This document shows, in pieces, positions 44,105-53,542 of a DNA stretch of 64,000 nucleotides (position 1 is the stretch's first letter; each line of letters begins with the position of its first letter). A model generated the notes under the pieces. That model saw nothing but the letters and a program-made list of their open reading frames with translations. It was not told where the DNA came from and ran no database searches. This DNA comes from Bradyrhizobium barranii subsp. apii (GTDB lineage Bacteria > Pseudomonadota > Alphaproteobacteria > Rhizobiales > Xanthobacteraceae). The translations under genes and the position numbers were made by a program. The stretch lies in the NCBI RefSeq assembly GCF_011516635.5, contig NZ_CP096255.1, positions 9,497,501 to 9,561,500 of the forward strand, written 5' to 3'.

Positions 44105-45031
44105 CTACGAATTCCTTCTCTTCGCATTCGTTGCAATCGCGGCCGCCGCAGTCCTATTCTCCACGCCGAGCTTGGCGTAGATCTGCTCCAGGTGCTTGTC
44201 GACGGTGCGCGGGCTCAAGCCCAGGATCTGCGCGATGTCGCGGTTGGTCTTGCCCTTGCTGAGCCAGGCCAGCACTTCGCCCTCGCGGGTGGTGAGGCCG
44301 AGCTCGCTGGTGAATTCGGGCGGCAGCGCCGTGCCGGACTCCTTGGACAGCCGCAGCAGGAATTCGTTCGGCGCGGTTTCGCCCATGTAGTAGAGCCGCA
44401 GTTGCGGATTGTCGGGCAGGGGAGCTGCCTGCGACTTCGAGCTGCCCTTGTCCTTCGCCTGCTCCAGCCATTGCAGGAGTGGTGGCGGCAGGACGAAGTC
44501 GTCGGTCTGCGCGCCATGATGATCGGCCAGCAGTTTTTGCGCCTGCGGGGTGGCCCAAAGGATGTGGCCCTGGCGGTTGACCGCGAACAGGAAGCGGCCG
44601 GAGACGTCGAGCGCGGCGCGCGCGCTCTGGGTCAAGCGGGCGTTGCCGAGATGGACACGGATGCGCGCCAGCATCTCCTCGATCACAATCGGTTTTGTCA
44701 CGTAGTCGACGCCGCCGGCCTCCAGCCCGCGCACGATGTGCTCGGTCTCCGCAAGGCCCGTCATGAAGATCACGGGCACGTTGGCAACGCCCGCGTCGCG
44801 TTTGAGCCGGCGGCAGGTCTCGAATCCGTCCATGCCGGGCATCACGGCGTCCAGCAGCACGATGTCGGGCGTGATCTGGTCGAAGATGCGCATCGCGGCC
44901 GCGCCGTCGAGCGCCACCATCACCGTCATCCCGGCGCCGTCGAGCGCATCGGTGAGCAGCCGCAGCGTCTCCGGGGAGTCATCGACAACGAGCGCGACAT
45001 CGCGCTTCCTCGACTCAATGCTCATGCGCAT
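44105..45031 (-). CDS. LuxR-type response regulator
   Basis: 308 residues. A receiver domain (about 10-125) has the acidic pocket VVDDSPETL and the phosphorylated Asp in IVLLDAVMPGMDG. A middle segment resembles a PAS-like fold (FLFAVNRQGHILWATPQAQK). The C-terminal LuxR helix-turn-helix is LTTREGEVLAWLSKGKTNRD followed by IAQILGLSPRTVDKHLEQIY. It overlaps the end of the hybrid kinase gene by 17 bp (11 bp if the second ATG is used), so the pair is translationally coupled. The likely target is the divergent amide operon. Confidence 0.9.
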   Translation of the reverse strand: MRMSIESRKRDVALVVDDSPETLRLLTDALDGAGMTVMVALDGAAAMRIFDQITPDIVLLDAVMPGMDGFETCRRLKRDAGVANVPVIFMTGLAETEHIVRGLEAGGVDYVTKPIVIEEMLARIRVHLGNARLTQSARAALDVSGRFLFAVNRQGHILWATPQAQKLLADHHGAQTDDFVLPPPLLQWLEQAKDKGSSKSQAAPLPDNPQLRLYYMGETAPNEFLLRLSKESGTALPPEFTSELGLTTREGEVLAWLSKGKTNRDIAQILGLSPRTVDKHLEQIYAKLGVENRTAAAAIATNAKRRNS

Positions 45032-48000
45032 GCAACGTCTTCAATGTGGCCATGTACCGGTCGAGATCGAAGCGGTCGACGAGCGACCGCATTTCCGCGA
45101 CGAAGTCGGCATGCTCGGGGTGCTCGCTGCCGATCTCGTCCAGCTTCAACTGGATGCCCTTGACGTAGCCGATCTGGCCCAGCCCCATCAGCGCCTCGAT
45201 GTGCCGCACCGGTGGCCTTGATCCGCTCTCGAGCCGCCAGAACGGCACCGCGATCTGGTCCGAGCCGTACTGCCATTCGATCTTCAGGAGTTGGCGGATC
45301 GTCTCCAGCAGCCGCGGGATGTCGATCGGCTTCATCAGATAGCCGTCGTGGAAGGGCTGTGCCAGCGGCGTGCCGTGAGCCTCCAGTGCGCTCGCCGACA
45401 CCATCAGGATGCGCGCCTGGTGATGGCCGCTCGTGCGCAAGGCCTCCGCGACGGCCCAGCCGTCCATGGCAGGCATCGAGATGTCGAGCAGGAACAGGTC
45501 GGGCCGGCAATGCTGCGCCAGCGCGAGGCATCCTGGCCCATCGGGTGCACTGAGCAGGATGAAGCCGAGCGGCGCCAGCACCTCGCGCAGGAGGTCGCGA
45601 TGCACGGGGTCGTCGTCGGTGATGAGGATGGTCTTGCGCGCGCCCCGATAGCCGGAGACCGGCGCCTCCACCGGCGCGATGCGCAGCGGATTGGCGACTT
45701 CCGACAGCAGGATCTTGACCTTGAAGGTGCTCCCGGCGCCAACCGTGCTCAGGACCTTGATGTCGCCGCCCATGACGCCGGCGAGCAGCCGGCTGATGGT
45801 CAGGCCCAGCCCGGTGCCGGTCTGCGGCTGCGAGACGCCGAGCGCGCCACGCTCGAAGGGCGCAAAGATGCGTTCGAGGTCGTCGCCCTGGATGCCGGGG
45901 CCGGTGTCGATCACCTCGAACTCGGCAACGGGGCTGCGGTAGTGCACGACGAACTGCACGCTGCCGGTCTGGGTGAACTTGATCGCGTTGGAGAGCAGAT
46001 TGATCAGCACCTGGCGCAGCCGCTTCTCGTCGGCGTAGACCACGACCGGCAAATGCGCCGGCCGCCTGAACACGAAGTCGATGCCCTTGGCGGCCGCCTG
46101 GAGACGGAACATGCCGACGAGCTGGTCGAGGAATTCGCTCAGGCGCACCTCGTCGCGCGACAGATACAGCCGCCCCGCCTCGATCTTGGAAATATCCAGG
46201 ATGCCGTCGATCAGGCCGGAGAGGTGATCGGCGCTGCGGCGAACCACGCGAACCTGGTCGCGCGGCTTGGTGCTGAGCGTCGCGTCCTGCTCCAGGAGCT
46301 GGGCATAGCCGCTGATCGCGTTCAGCGGCGAGCGTAACTCGTGGCTCAGGCCCACCACGTAGCGACTCTTGGCGAGGTTGGCGGATTCGGCGACCTCCTT
46401 GGCGCGCTGAAGCTCGGCGTCGGTGCGCTTGTGCGCGTCGATCTCCTGGATCAGCAGCGTCGTCTGCCGCCGCGTCTCGGCCTCGGCGGCGCGGCGGCTC
46501 TGCTGCGCCAGCACGAACAGCCAGGCCACCGCGCCGATGATGATGCTGAGCGAGAAGAACACCTTCCACAGCACGTTCGAGACAAGCATGTTCTCGCCAG
46601 GCACGCTCGCCGAGGTCTGAAGATAGATCAGTCCCAGCACCAGCGCGACGAGGCCGGCGGAGACCACGAACACGCCGATATAGTGGCCGAACTGCGAGTT
46701 GATCCGCCGGTAGATCGGTTCGGGAAGAATCTTGCCGAGCGCGTCGGCGAACTGCACCTGCGCGCGCGCATGCGGTTTGCAGAGGTCGTGGCAGCGTGCA
46801 TCGAGCGAGCAGCACAGCGAGCAGATCGGGCCGGCGTAAGCGGGGCAGGACGTCATGTCCTCCGGCTCGAAACTGTGCTCGCAGATACAGCACTGGATCG
46901 ACTCGATGTTGGCCCAGCTCCGCTTCGGCTTGCGCGCGATGTAGTACTTTCCGTCGGTGAGCCAGGCGATGACCGGCGCGGTGACGAAGGCAACCGTCAG
47001 CGCGACGAAGGCGGCGAGCGCCTTCATGGTCGGGCCGAACAGGCCGTAAAACGCCGCGATCGAGACGATGGTCGCGATCGTCATGGCGCCGACACCGACC
47101 GGATTGATGTCGTAGAGATGGGCGCGCTTGAACTCCATCTGCGGCGGGCGCAGGCCAAGCGGCTTGTTGACGACGAGATCGGCGACGAGCGCGCCGACCC
47201 AGGCGATCGCGACGTTGGAATAGAGCGCCAGCGTCTGCTCCAGCGCCTTGTAGACGCCGATCTCCATCAACAGCAGCGCCACCATCACGTTGAACACCAG
47301 CCAGACCACCCGGCCGGGATGGCTGTGCGTCAGACGCGAGAAGAAGTTCGACCAGGCGATCGAGCCGGCATAGGCATTGGTGACGTTGATCTTGAGCTGC
47401 GACAGGATCACGAACATGCCGGTGAGCGCCAGCGCCAGGTCCGGCTGCGACAGCACGTAGCGAAACGCTTCGAGATACATGTGCGCGGGCTCGGCCGCCA
47501 GCTCGCCCGAGAGGCCGTGGCTCAGCGCGAAGAAGGCGAGAAACGAGCCCAGCAACAATTTCAGTGCGCCGAAGATGATCCAGCCCGGGCCCGCGATCAG
47601 CAGGGCGATCCACCACGACGTTCGCGACGTGCGGCGGTCGCGCGGCAGAAACCGGAGGAAGTCGACCTGCTCGCCGATCTGCGCCACCAGCGAGAACACC
47701 ACCGAGGATGCGACACCGAACAGCAGCAGATCGAAATGTCCGCTCGGGTCGCCATGCTCGCCGGCGAACTTGCGCCACTCCGTGAACGAGTAGGGGTTGG
47801 CCCAGGCGATCGCGGCAAAGGGCAGGATGTGCAGGATGATCCAGATCGGCTGCGTCCAGAGCTGGAAGCGGCTGATCAGCGTGATGCCGTAGGTCACGAG
47901 CGGAATGATCGCCACCGCGCTGATGAGGTAGCCGATCGGGCGCGGAATGCCGAAGCACATCTCCAGCGCCGTTGCCAGGATCACCGCCTCGATGGCGAAG

Positions 48001-48386
48001 AAGATGAAGGTGAAGGATGCGTAGATCAACGAGGTGACGGTCGAGCCGATATAGCCGAAGCCGGCGCCGCGGGTGAGCAGGTCAATGTCGATGCCGCATT
48101 TGGCTGCGTAATAGGCAATCGGCACGCCGCAGAAGAAGATGATGATGGAGACGACGAGGATCGCGGCGCTGGCGTTGGTGACGCCGTAGTTCAGCGTGAT
48201 GGTGCCGCCGATCGCTTCCAGCGCCAGGAAGGAGATGGCGCCGAGTGCAGTGTTGGCGACACGGGCGGCAGACCAGCGGCGCGCGCTCTTGGCGGTGAAG
48301 CGCAGCGCGTAGTCTTCCAGCGTCTGGTTGGCGACCCACTGGTTGTACTGGCGCCTGACGCGGTCTATTCGCTGCCGCCCTGCCAC
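45015..48386 (-). CDS. NCS1 permease-hybrid histidine kinase fusion (transporter-like sensor)
   Basis: 1123 residues. Residues about 20-485 form a 12-span permease of the NCS1 nucleobase/hydantoin family (ANTALGAISFLALEAIGGTI, RGAGFGYIGSTVTSLIYASF, KINVTNAYAGSIAWSNFFSR). A cytoplasmic segment with nine cysteines at 499-536 may bind metal. Two more spans (about 568-627) lead to a coiled coil, a HisKA domain with His682 in GLSHELRSPLNA, an ATPase domain (NLLSNAIKF, TGTGLGLTIS) and a receiver with Asp968 (LFLLDISMPAMDG). The C-terminal 80 residues have no clear domain. The start is a GTG with GGAG upstream. It is divergent from the amide/urea uptake operon. Confidence 0.9.
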   Translation of the reverse strand: MAGRQRIDRVRRQYNQWVANQTLEDYALRFTAKSARRWSAARVANTALGAISFLALEAIGGTITLNYGVTNASAAILVVSIIIFFCGVPIAYYAAKCGIDIDLLTRGAGFGYIGSTVTSLIYASFTFIFFAIEAVILATALEMCFGIPRPIGYLISAVAIIPLVTYGITLISRFQLWTQPIWIILHILPFAAIAWANPYSFTEWRKFAGEHGDPSGHFDLLLFGVASSVVFSLVAQIGEQVDFLRFLPRDRRTSRTSWWIALLIAGPGWIIFGALKLLLGSFLAFFALSHGLSGELAAEPAHMYLEAFRYVLSQPDLALALTGMFVILSQLKINVTNAYAGSIAWSNFFSRLTHSHPGRVVWLVFNVMVALLLMEIGVYKALEQTLALYSNVAIAWVGALVADLVVNKPLGLRPPQMEFKRAHLYDINPVGVGAMTIATIVSIAAFYGLFGPTMKALAAFVALTVAFVTAPVIAWLTDGKYYIARKPKRSWANIESIQCCICEHSFEPEDMTSCPAYAGPICSLCCSLDARCHDLCKPHARAQVQFADALGKILPEPIYRRINSQFGHYIGVFVVSAGLVALVLGLIYLQTSASVPGENMLVSNVLWKVFFSLSIIIGAVAWLFVLAQQSRRAAEAETRRQTTLLIQEIDAHKRTDAELQRAKEVAESANLAKSRYVVGLSHELRSPLNAISGYAQLLEQDATLSTKPRDQVRVVRRSADHLSGLIDGILDISKIEAGRLYLSRDEVRLSEFLDQLVGMFRLQAAAKGIDFVFRRPAHLPVVVYADEKRLRQVLINLLSNAIKFTQTGSVQFVVHYRSPVAEFEVIDTGPGIQGDDLERIFAPFERGALGVSQPQTGTGLGLTISRLLAGVMGGDIKVLSTVGAGSTFKVKILLSEVANPLRIAPVEAPVSGYRGARKTILITDDDPVHRDLLREVLAPLGFILLSAPDGPGCLALAQHCRPDLFLLDISMPAMDGWAVAEALRTSGHHQARILMVSASALEAHGTPLAQPFHDGYLMKPIDIPRLLETIRQLLKIEWQYGSDQIAVPFWRLESGSRPPVRHIEALMGLGQIGYVKGIQLKLDEIGSEHPEHADFVAEMRSLVDRFDLDRYMATLKTLHAHEH

Positions 48387-48459
48387 TCGTTACCCCACTC
48401 CCGATACGTCCCAGAGCCCTCGCAAATTCCGTACCAGAAGCCTACGTCGGTATTTTGCG

Positions 48460-48497
48460 GTGCAGTATACGCGATCTTGCGTATGCTTGCGCTGCAC
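48460..48497. promoter_or_regulatory. Nested inverted repeat between kinase and transporter operon
   Basis: An inner repeat, ATACGC-GATCTT-GCGTAT (48467-48484), lies inside an outer one, GTGCAG / CTGCAC (48460-48465 and 48492-48497). It sits 58 bp before the urtA-like start in a 169-bp divergent intergenic region. A binding site for the LuxR-type regulator is the natural inference. Confidence 0.5.
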
Positions 48498-48555
48498 AAA
48501 TTCGAGCCATCCTCACGGCACCAATCGCGTGTCCTCGAACAAAAGTGGGGTGCTC

Positions 48556-49816
48556 ATGTCAGACGAAGCAAACAAGGGCCTGTTGTCGCCGCTCCGGCGC
48601 AAACTATTGATGGGAATGGCCGCCGTGCCGGCCATCACGATGCTGCCGCGGGCGTCTTTCGCGCAGGCACCGGCGACCTCGGCGGTCAACACCACGGGCC
48701 TGGCAGTCACCGACACCGAGGTGACGGTCGGCATCCTGCACTCGGCGACCGGCACCATGGCCATCTCCGAGACCGGCTCGATCGAGGCCGAAAAGCTCGC
48801 TATCGAGCAGATCAACGCCATGGGCGGCGTGCTCGGGCGCAAGATCAAGTTCATCCAGGAAGACGGCGCCAGCGACTGGCCGACCTTTGCGGAAAAGGCC
48901 AAGAAGCTGCTCGTCAACGACAAGGTCGCGGCGATCATGGGCTGCTGGACCTCCGCATCCCGCAAGGCCGTGCTGCCGGTTATGGAGCAGTACAACGGCA
49001 TGCTCTACTACCCGACCTTCTACGAAGGCCTCGAGCAGTCCAAGAACGTGATCTACACCGGCCAGGAAGCGACCCAGCAGATTCTCTGCCGGCCTGAACT
49101 GGATCGCCAAGGAAAAGGGCGCCAAGTCGTTCTTCTTCATCGGCTCTGACTACATCTGGCCGCGCACCTCGAACAAGATCGCGCGCAAGCACGTCGAGAA
49201 CGTGCTGAAGGGCAAGGTCGTCGGCGAGGAGTATTATCCGCTCGGTAACACCCAGTTCAATTCGGTCATCAACAAGATCAAGCTGACCAAGCCCGACGTG
49301 ATCTTCACCGACGTCGTCGGCGGCTCGAACGTCGCGTTCTACAAGCAGCTCAAGGCCGCCGGCATCGACCTTTCCAAGCAGGCGCTGCTCACCATCTCGG
49401 TGACCGAAGACGAGATCGACGGCATCGGCGGCGAGAACATCGCGGGCGCCTATGCCTGCATGAAGTACTTCCAGTCGCTCGATAATCCCAACAACAAGAC
49501 CTTCGTGCCCGCGTTCAAGAAGATGTGGGGCGAGAAGACCGTGATCGGAGACGTCACCCAGGCTGCCTATCTCGGCCCGTGGCTGTGGAAGTTGACGGTG
49601 GAGAAGGCGGGCTCCTTCGACGTCGACAAGATCGCGGCGGCATCGCCCGGCGTCGAGTTCAAGGGTGCGCCGGAAGGCTATGTGCGCATCCACGAAAACC
49701 ATCACCTCTGGTCGAAGACCCGGGTGGGGCGCGCCAAGCTCGATGGTCAGTTCGAGCTGATCTACGAGACCGCCGATCTCGTCGAGCCGGATCCGTTCCC
49801 CAAGGGTTACCAGTAA
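48556..49816 (+). pseudogene. urtA: Urea/short-chain amide ABC transporter binding protein, frameshifted
   Basis: Periplasmic binding protein of the UrtA/FmdD type. The N-terminus has a signal peptide (RRKLLMGMAAVPAITMLPRA), then VTVGILHSATGTMAISETGS. After EATQQIL the frame breaks: the sequence ATTCTCTGCCGGCCTG has one extra T (about 49087) relative to the expected Ile-Leu-Ala-Gly-Leu, and the remaining GLNWIAKEKGAKSFFFIGSD to the C-terminus is in the next frame. All of the rest is present, so this is a single recent lesion or a sequencing error. GGGG precedes the ATG at 48556. Confidence 0.87.
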
Positions 49817-49861
49817 GTCGCGACGTCGCTCGCGCCTTTCCTCAACACCAAGCCTCTCCCT

Positions 49862-49921
49862 GGCGTGGACAGCAAATCCACGCCCAAGACCCCCGCGTCG
49901 CGAACCTGCTCGCGACGCGGG
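49862..49921 (+). promoter_or_regulatory. Two stem-loops between urtA and urtB
   Basis: Hairpin 1: GGCGTGGA / TCCACGCC with a 7-base loop (49862-49884). Hairpin 2: CCCGCGTCGCGA / TCGCGACGCGGG, 12 perfect pairs and a 6-base loop (49892-49921). There is no T-run, so an mRNA-stabilising or partial-attenuation role is likely, giving more binding protein than permease. Confidence 0.6.
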
Positions 49922-49946
49922 ACCTTATCCCTGACGGAGGACATCG

Positions 49947-50873
49947 ATGTTCGGCGACTATTCGCTTGGTGATCTTGGCTCCATCTTCGTCATGCAGGGG
50001 TTTGCAGGACTGATCCTGTTCTCAGTCTACGTCCTGAGGGCGCTTGGGCTTGCGATCATCTTCGGCCAGATGGGCGTCATCAACATGGCCTATGGCGAGT
50101 TCATGATCCTCGGGGCCTACGTCACTTGGATGACCTCGAATTTCTTCCAGGCCTATTTGCCGAGCCTGTTCAGCGGCTACTTCTTCCTGGCGATGATCCT
50201 GGCCTTCGTCGCATCCGGCGCGCTGGGAATGCTGGTGGAGTGGGTGCTGATACGGCATCTCTACAAGCGCCCGCTCGACACGCTGCTTGCGACCTGGGGC
50301 CTCAGCCTGATGCTGCAGCAGGCCTATCGTTCCGTGTTCGGCGCGCGCGAGGTCGGCGTCGAGCTGCCGCAATGGATGCTCGGCTCGCTGCACGTCACCG
50401 ACAGCATCGAGGTGCCGATCAACGGCGTCTTCGTGATGTGCCTCACTTTGCTGATCACCATCGGCGTCGCCTATGTCATGTACAAGTCGCGCTGGGGCCG
50501 CCAGGTCCGCGCCGTCGTGCAGAACCGCATCATGGCCGGAGCCGTCGGCATCAACACCGAAAAGGTCGATCGCTACACCTTCGGTCTCGGTTGCGGCATC
50601 GCCGGTGTCGCCGGCAGCGCCTTTACGATGATCGGCTCGACCGGGCCAACCTCCGGGCAGCTCTACATCGTCGATACGTTCCTGGTGGTCGTGTTCGGCG
50701 GCGCCGCCAGTTTGATCGGCACCATCGCCTCGGCCTTCTCGATCTCGCAGACGCAATCGACCCTCGAGTTCTTCATGTCGGGCTCGATGGCGAAAGTGCT
50801 GACGCTGCTCGCGGTTGTCGGAATCCTGATGCTGCGGCCGCAAGGGCTGTTCGCCCTCAAGGTCCGCAAGTGA
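49947..50873 (+). CDS. urtB: Urea/amide ABC transporter permease (UrtB type)
   Basis: 308 residues, about eight membrane spans, of the LivH/UrtB permease family. Characteristic pieces are LGLAIIFGQMGVINMAYGEF near the N-terminus and VVFGGAASLIGTIASAFSIS near the end. It forms the membrane channel with UrtC. It is the second gene of the transporter operon, about 130 bp after urtA with strong hairpins in the gap, and its frame is intact. Confidence 0.92.
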   Translation: MFGDYSLGDLGSIFVMQGFAGLILFSVYVLRALGLAIIFGQMGVINMAYGEFMILGAYVTWMTSNFFQAYLPSLFSGYFFLAMILAFVASGALGMLVEWVLIRHLYKRPLDTLLATWGLSLMLQQAYRSVFGAREVGVELPQWMLGSLHVTDSIEVPINGVFVMCLTLLITIGVAYVMYKSRWGRQVRAVVQNRIMAGAVGINTEKVDRYTFGLGCGIAGVAGSAFTMIGSTGPTSGQLYIVDTFLVVVFGGAASLIGTIASAFSISQTQSTLEFFMSGSMAKVLTLLAVVGILMLRPQGLFALKVRK

Positions 50874-50891
50874 GAAACTGGGGCTGATGCA

Positions 50892-51992
50892 ATGACCGAC
50901 AATCGCTTCTTCAATCGATCGGAGTTCATCGGAATTCTGGTGCTCGCGGTCTTCCTGGTGGTAGTTCTGCCGCTTACGCTCGACGTCTTCAGGCTCAATC
51001 TGGTCGCGAAATACCTGACCTATGCCTTCGTCGCGCTGGGGCTGGTGATCTGCTGGGGTTATGGCGGCATTCTGAGCCTCGGTCAGGGCGTGTTCTTCGG
51101 GCTCGGCGGCTACTGCATGGCGATGTTCCTCAAGCTCGAGGCATCGAGCGTGGAGAACACCAAGATCCAGTCGACGCCGGGTATCCCCGATTTCATGGAC
51201 TGGAATCAGATCACCGCGCTGCCGCTGTTCTGGAAGCCATTCAGCAGCCTCACCTTCACGATCGCCGCCATCATTCTCGTGCCTGGCATCTTCGCCCTCA
51301 TCATCGGCACCGCGATGTTCAAGCGCCGGGTCGGCGGCACCTACTTCGCCATCATCACCCAGGCGGTCGCGGCCATCCTCACGATTCTGATCGTGGGACA
51401 GCAGGGCTATACCGGCGGCATCAACGGCATGACCGATCTGCGGACGTTGAAGGGCTGGACATCCGGCCCGACCATGCCAAGATCGTGCTGTACTTCTTCG
51501 AAGTGGGACTGCTGTTCGTCTGCATCATGATCGCGCAGTTCGTCCGGCACTCCAAGCTCGGGCGCATCCTGGTCGCGATGCGCGAGAAGGAGGACCGGGT
51601 CCGTTTCTCTCGCTGCCGTGTTCGCCGCGATCGGCGGCGCCATGTTCGCGCTCAATGTCGGTTTCATGTCGCCGTCCTTCGTCGGCATCGTGCCGTCGAT
51701 CGAAATGGTGATCTACACCGCGGTCGGCGGCCGACTTTCGATCCTTGGCGCGGTCTACGGCACGCTGCTGGTCAACTTCGCCAAGACCAGCCTGTCGGAA
51801 ACTTTTCCCGAATTGTGGCTGTTCGGCCTCGGCGGGTTGTTCATCGCCGTGGTCCTGGCCTTCCCGAACGGTCTCGCCGGGATCTGGGGCGACTACGTGC
51901 AGCCGCGCATCGATCGCCTGATCTCGTCGCGCAAACCGAAACCTGAAGGGTGGACCGACAGCTCGGTCGCCGACGGCGCCCCGGCGGAGTGA
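50892..51992 (+). pseudogene. urtC: Urea/amide ABC transporter permease (UrtC type), two lesions
   Basis: LivM/UrtC-like permease. The first 190 residues are normal (WGYGGILSLGQGVFFGLGGY; TYFAIITQAVAAILTILIVG). One base appears to be missing near 51459, where the expected WDIRPDHAK reads WTSGPTMPR. The next part (IVLYFFEVGLLFVCIMIAQF, LGRILVAMREKEDRVRFS) is in another frame. After VRFS a second break near 51610 drops about 12-15 codons before LAAVFAAIGGAMFALNVGF resumes in a third frame. As given, no full permease can be made. Confidence 0.85.
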
Positions 51993-52002
51993 GGAGATCA
52001 TC

Positions 52003-52053
52003 ATGCTCGTAGGTCACCACGATGCCGATGCCACGCTGGCAGTGAGGAGATAG
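52003..52053 (+). other. 16-codon leader ORF duplicating the urtD start
   Basis: GTGAGGAGATCATCATGCTC at 51989 onward is nearly repeated as GTGAGGAGATAGATCATGCT at 52042 onward, just before the true urtD start at 52057. The first copy encodes MLVGHHDADATLAVRR and a TAG, ending three bases before the urtD ATG. It may be a translated leader or a scar of a small duplication. Confidence 0.5.
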
Positions 52054-52056
52054 ATC

Positions 52057-52812
<756 letters not shown>

Positions 52813-52824
52813 GGAGACGCGACG

Positions 52825-53514
52825 ATGCTGGCTATTTCCGATCTTCACGTCGCCTACGGCCAGAGCGAGGTGCTGCACGGGCTCAACGTCAAGGTCGCGC
52901 CCAACGAGATCGTTGCGATCATGGGCCGCAACGGCATGGGCAAGACCACGCTGATGAAGTCGCTGATGGGCATCCTCCCCGCCAAAAGCGGCTCGGTGAC
53001 CATGGACGGTGCCGAGCTCGGCGGCTTGCCGAGCTACGAGCGCGTCGCCAAGGGCCTCTCCTATGTGCCGCAGGGCCGCATGATCTTCTCGACCATGACG
53101 GTGAAGGAGAACATCGAGACCGGCCTCGTCGTCTCCGGCGGGACCGAAGTGCCGGCCGACATCTACGAATTGTTCCCGGTGCTGCTGGAAATGAAGGGCC
53201 GCCGCGGCGGCAATCTCTCCGGCGGCCAGCAGCAACAGCTCGCCATCGCCCGCGCGCTCGCGACCAAGCCGAAGGTGTTGCTGCTGGACGAACCGACCGA
53301 AGGCATCCAGCCGTCGATCATCAAGGACATGGCGCGCACCCTGAAGCGCATCCGCGACGAAAAGGGGCTCTCGATCGTGGTGTCGGAGCAGGTCTTGAGC
53401 TTCGCGCTCGACATCGCCGACCGCGTGCTGGTGATCGAGAACGGCGAGATCGTGCGCGACGATCCGCGCGACGCCGTCGATGCCGCGCAAGTCTCGAAAT
53501 ATCTGTCCGTCTAA
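52825..53514 (+). CDS. urtE: Urea/amide ABC transporter ATP-binding protein (UrtE type)
   Basis: 229 residues: Walker A IMGRNGMGKTTLMKSLMG, signature NLSGGQQQQLAIARAL, Walker B VLLLDEPTEGIQPS and IVVSEQVLSFALDIADRVLV near the end, typical of LivF/UrtE. It follows urtD by 12 bp with AAGGAG before the start. Intact. Confidence 0.93.
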   Translation: MLAISDLHVAYGQSEVLHGLNVKVAPNEIVAIMGRNGMGKTTLMKSLMGILPAKSGSVTMDGAELGGLPSYERVAKGLSYVPQGRMIFSTMTVKENIETGLVVSGGTEVPADIYELFPVLLEMKGRRGGNLSGGQQQQLAIARALATKPKVLLLDEPTEGIQPSIIKDMARTLKRIRDEKGLSIVVSEQVLSFALDIADRVLVIENGEIVRDDPRDAVDAAQVSKYLSV

Positions 53515-53542
53515 CCAACCGCAGTAAAAGGGGAGCATCTCG

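Noticed and set aside
46341..49097. 918-codon frame antisense to the permease-kinase gene
   Set aside because: Its product is almost all Arg, Asp, Gly and Gln and crosses into the transporter gene. The opposite strand has a continuous multi-domain protein with clear motifs.
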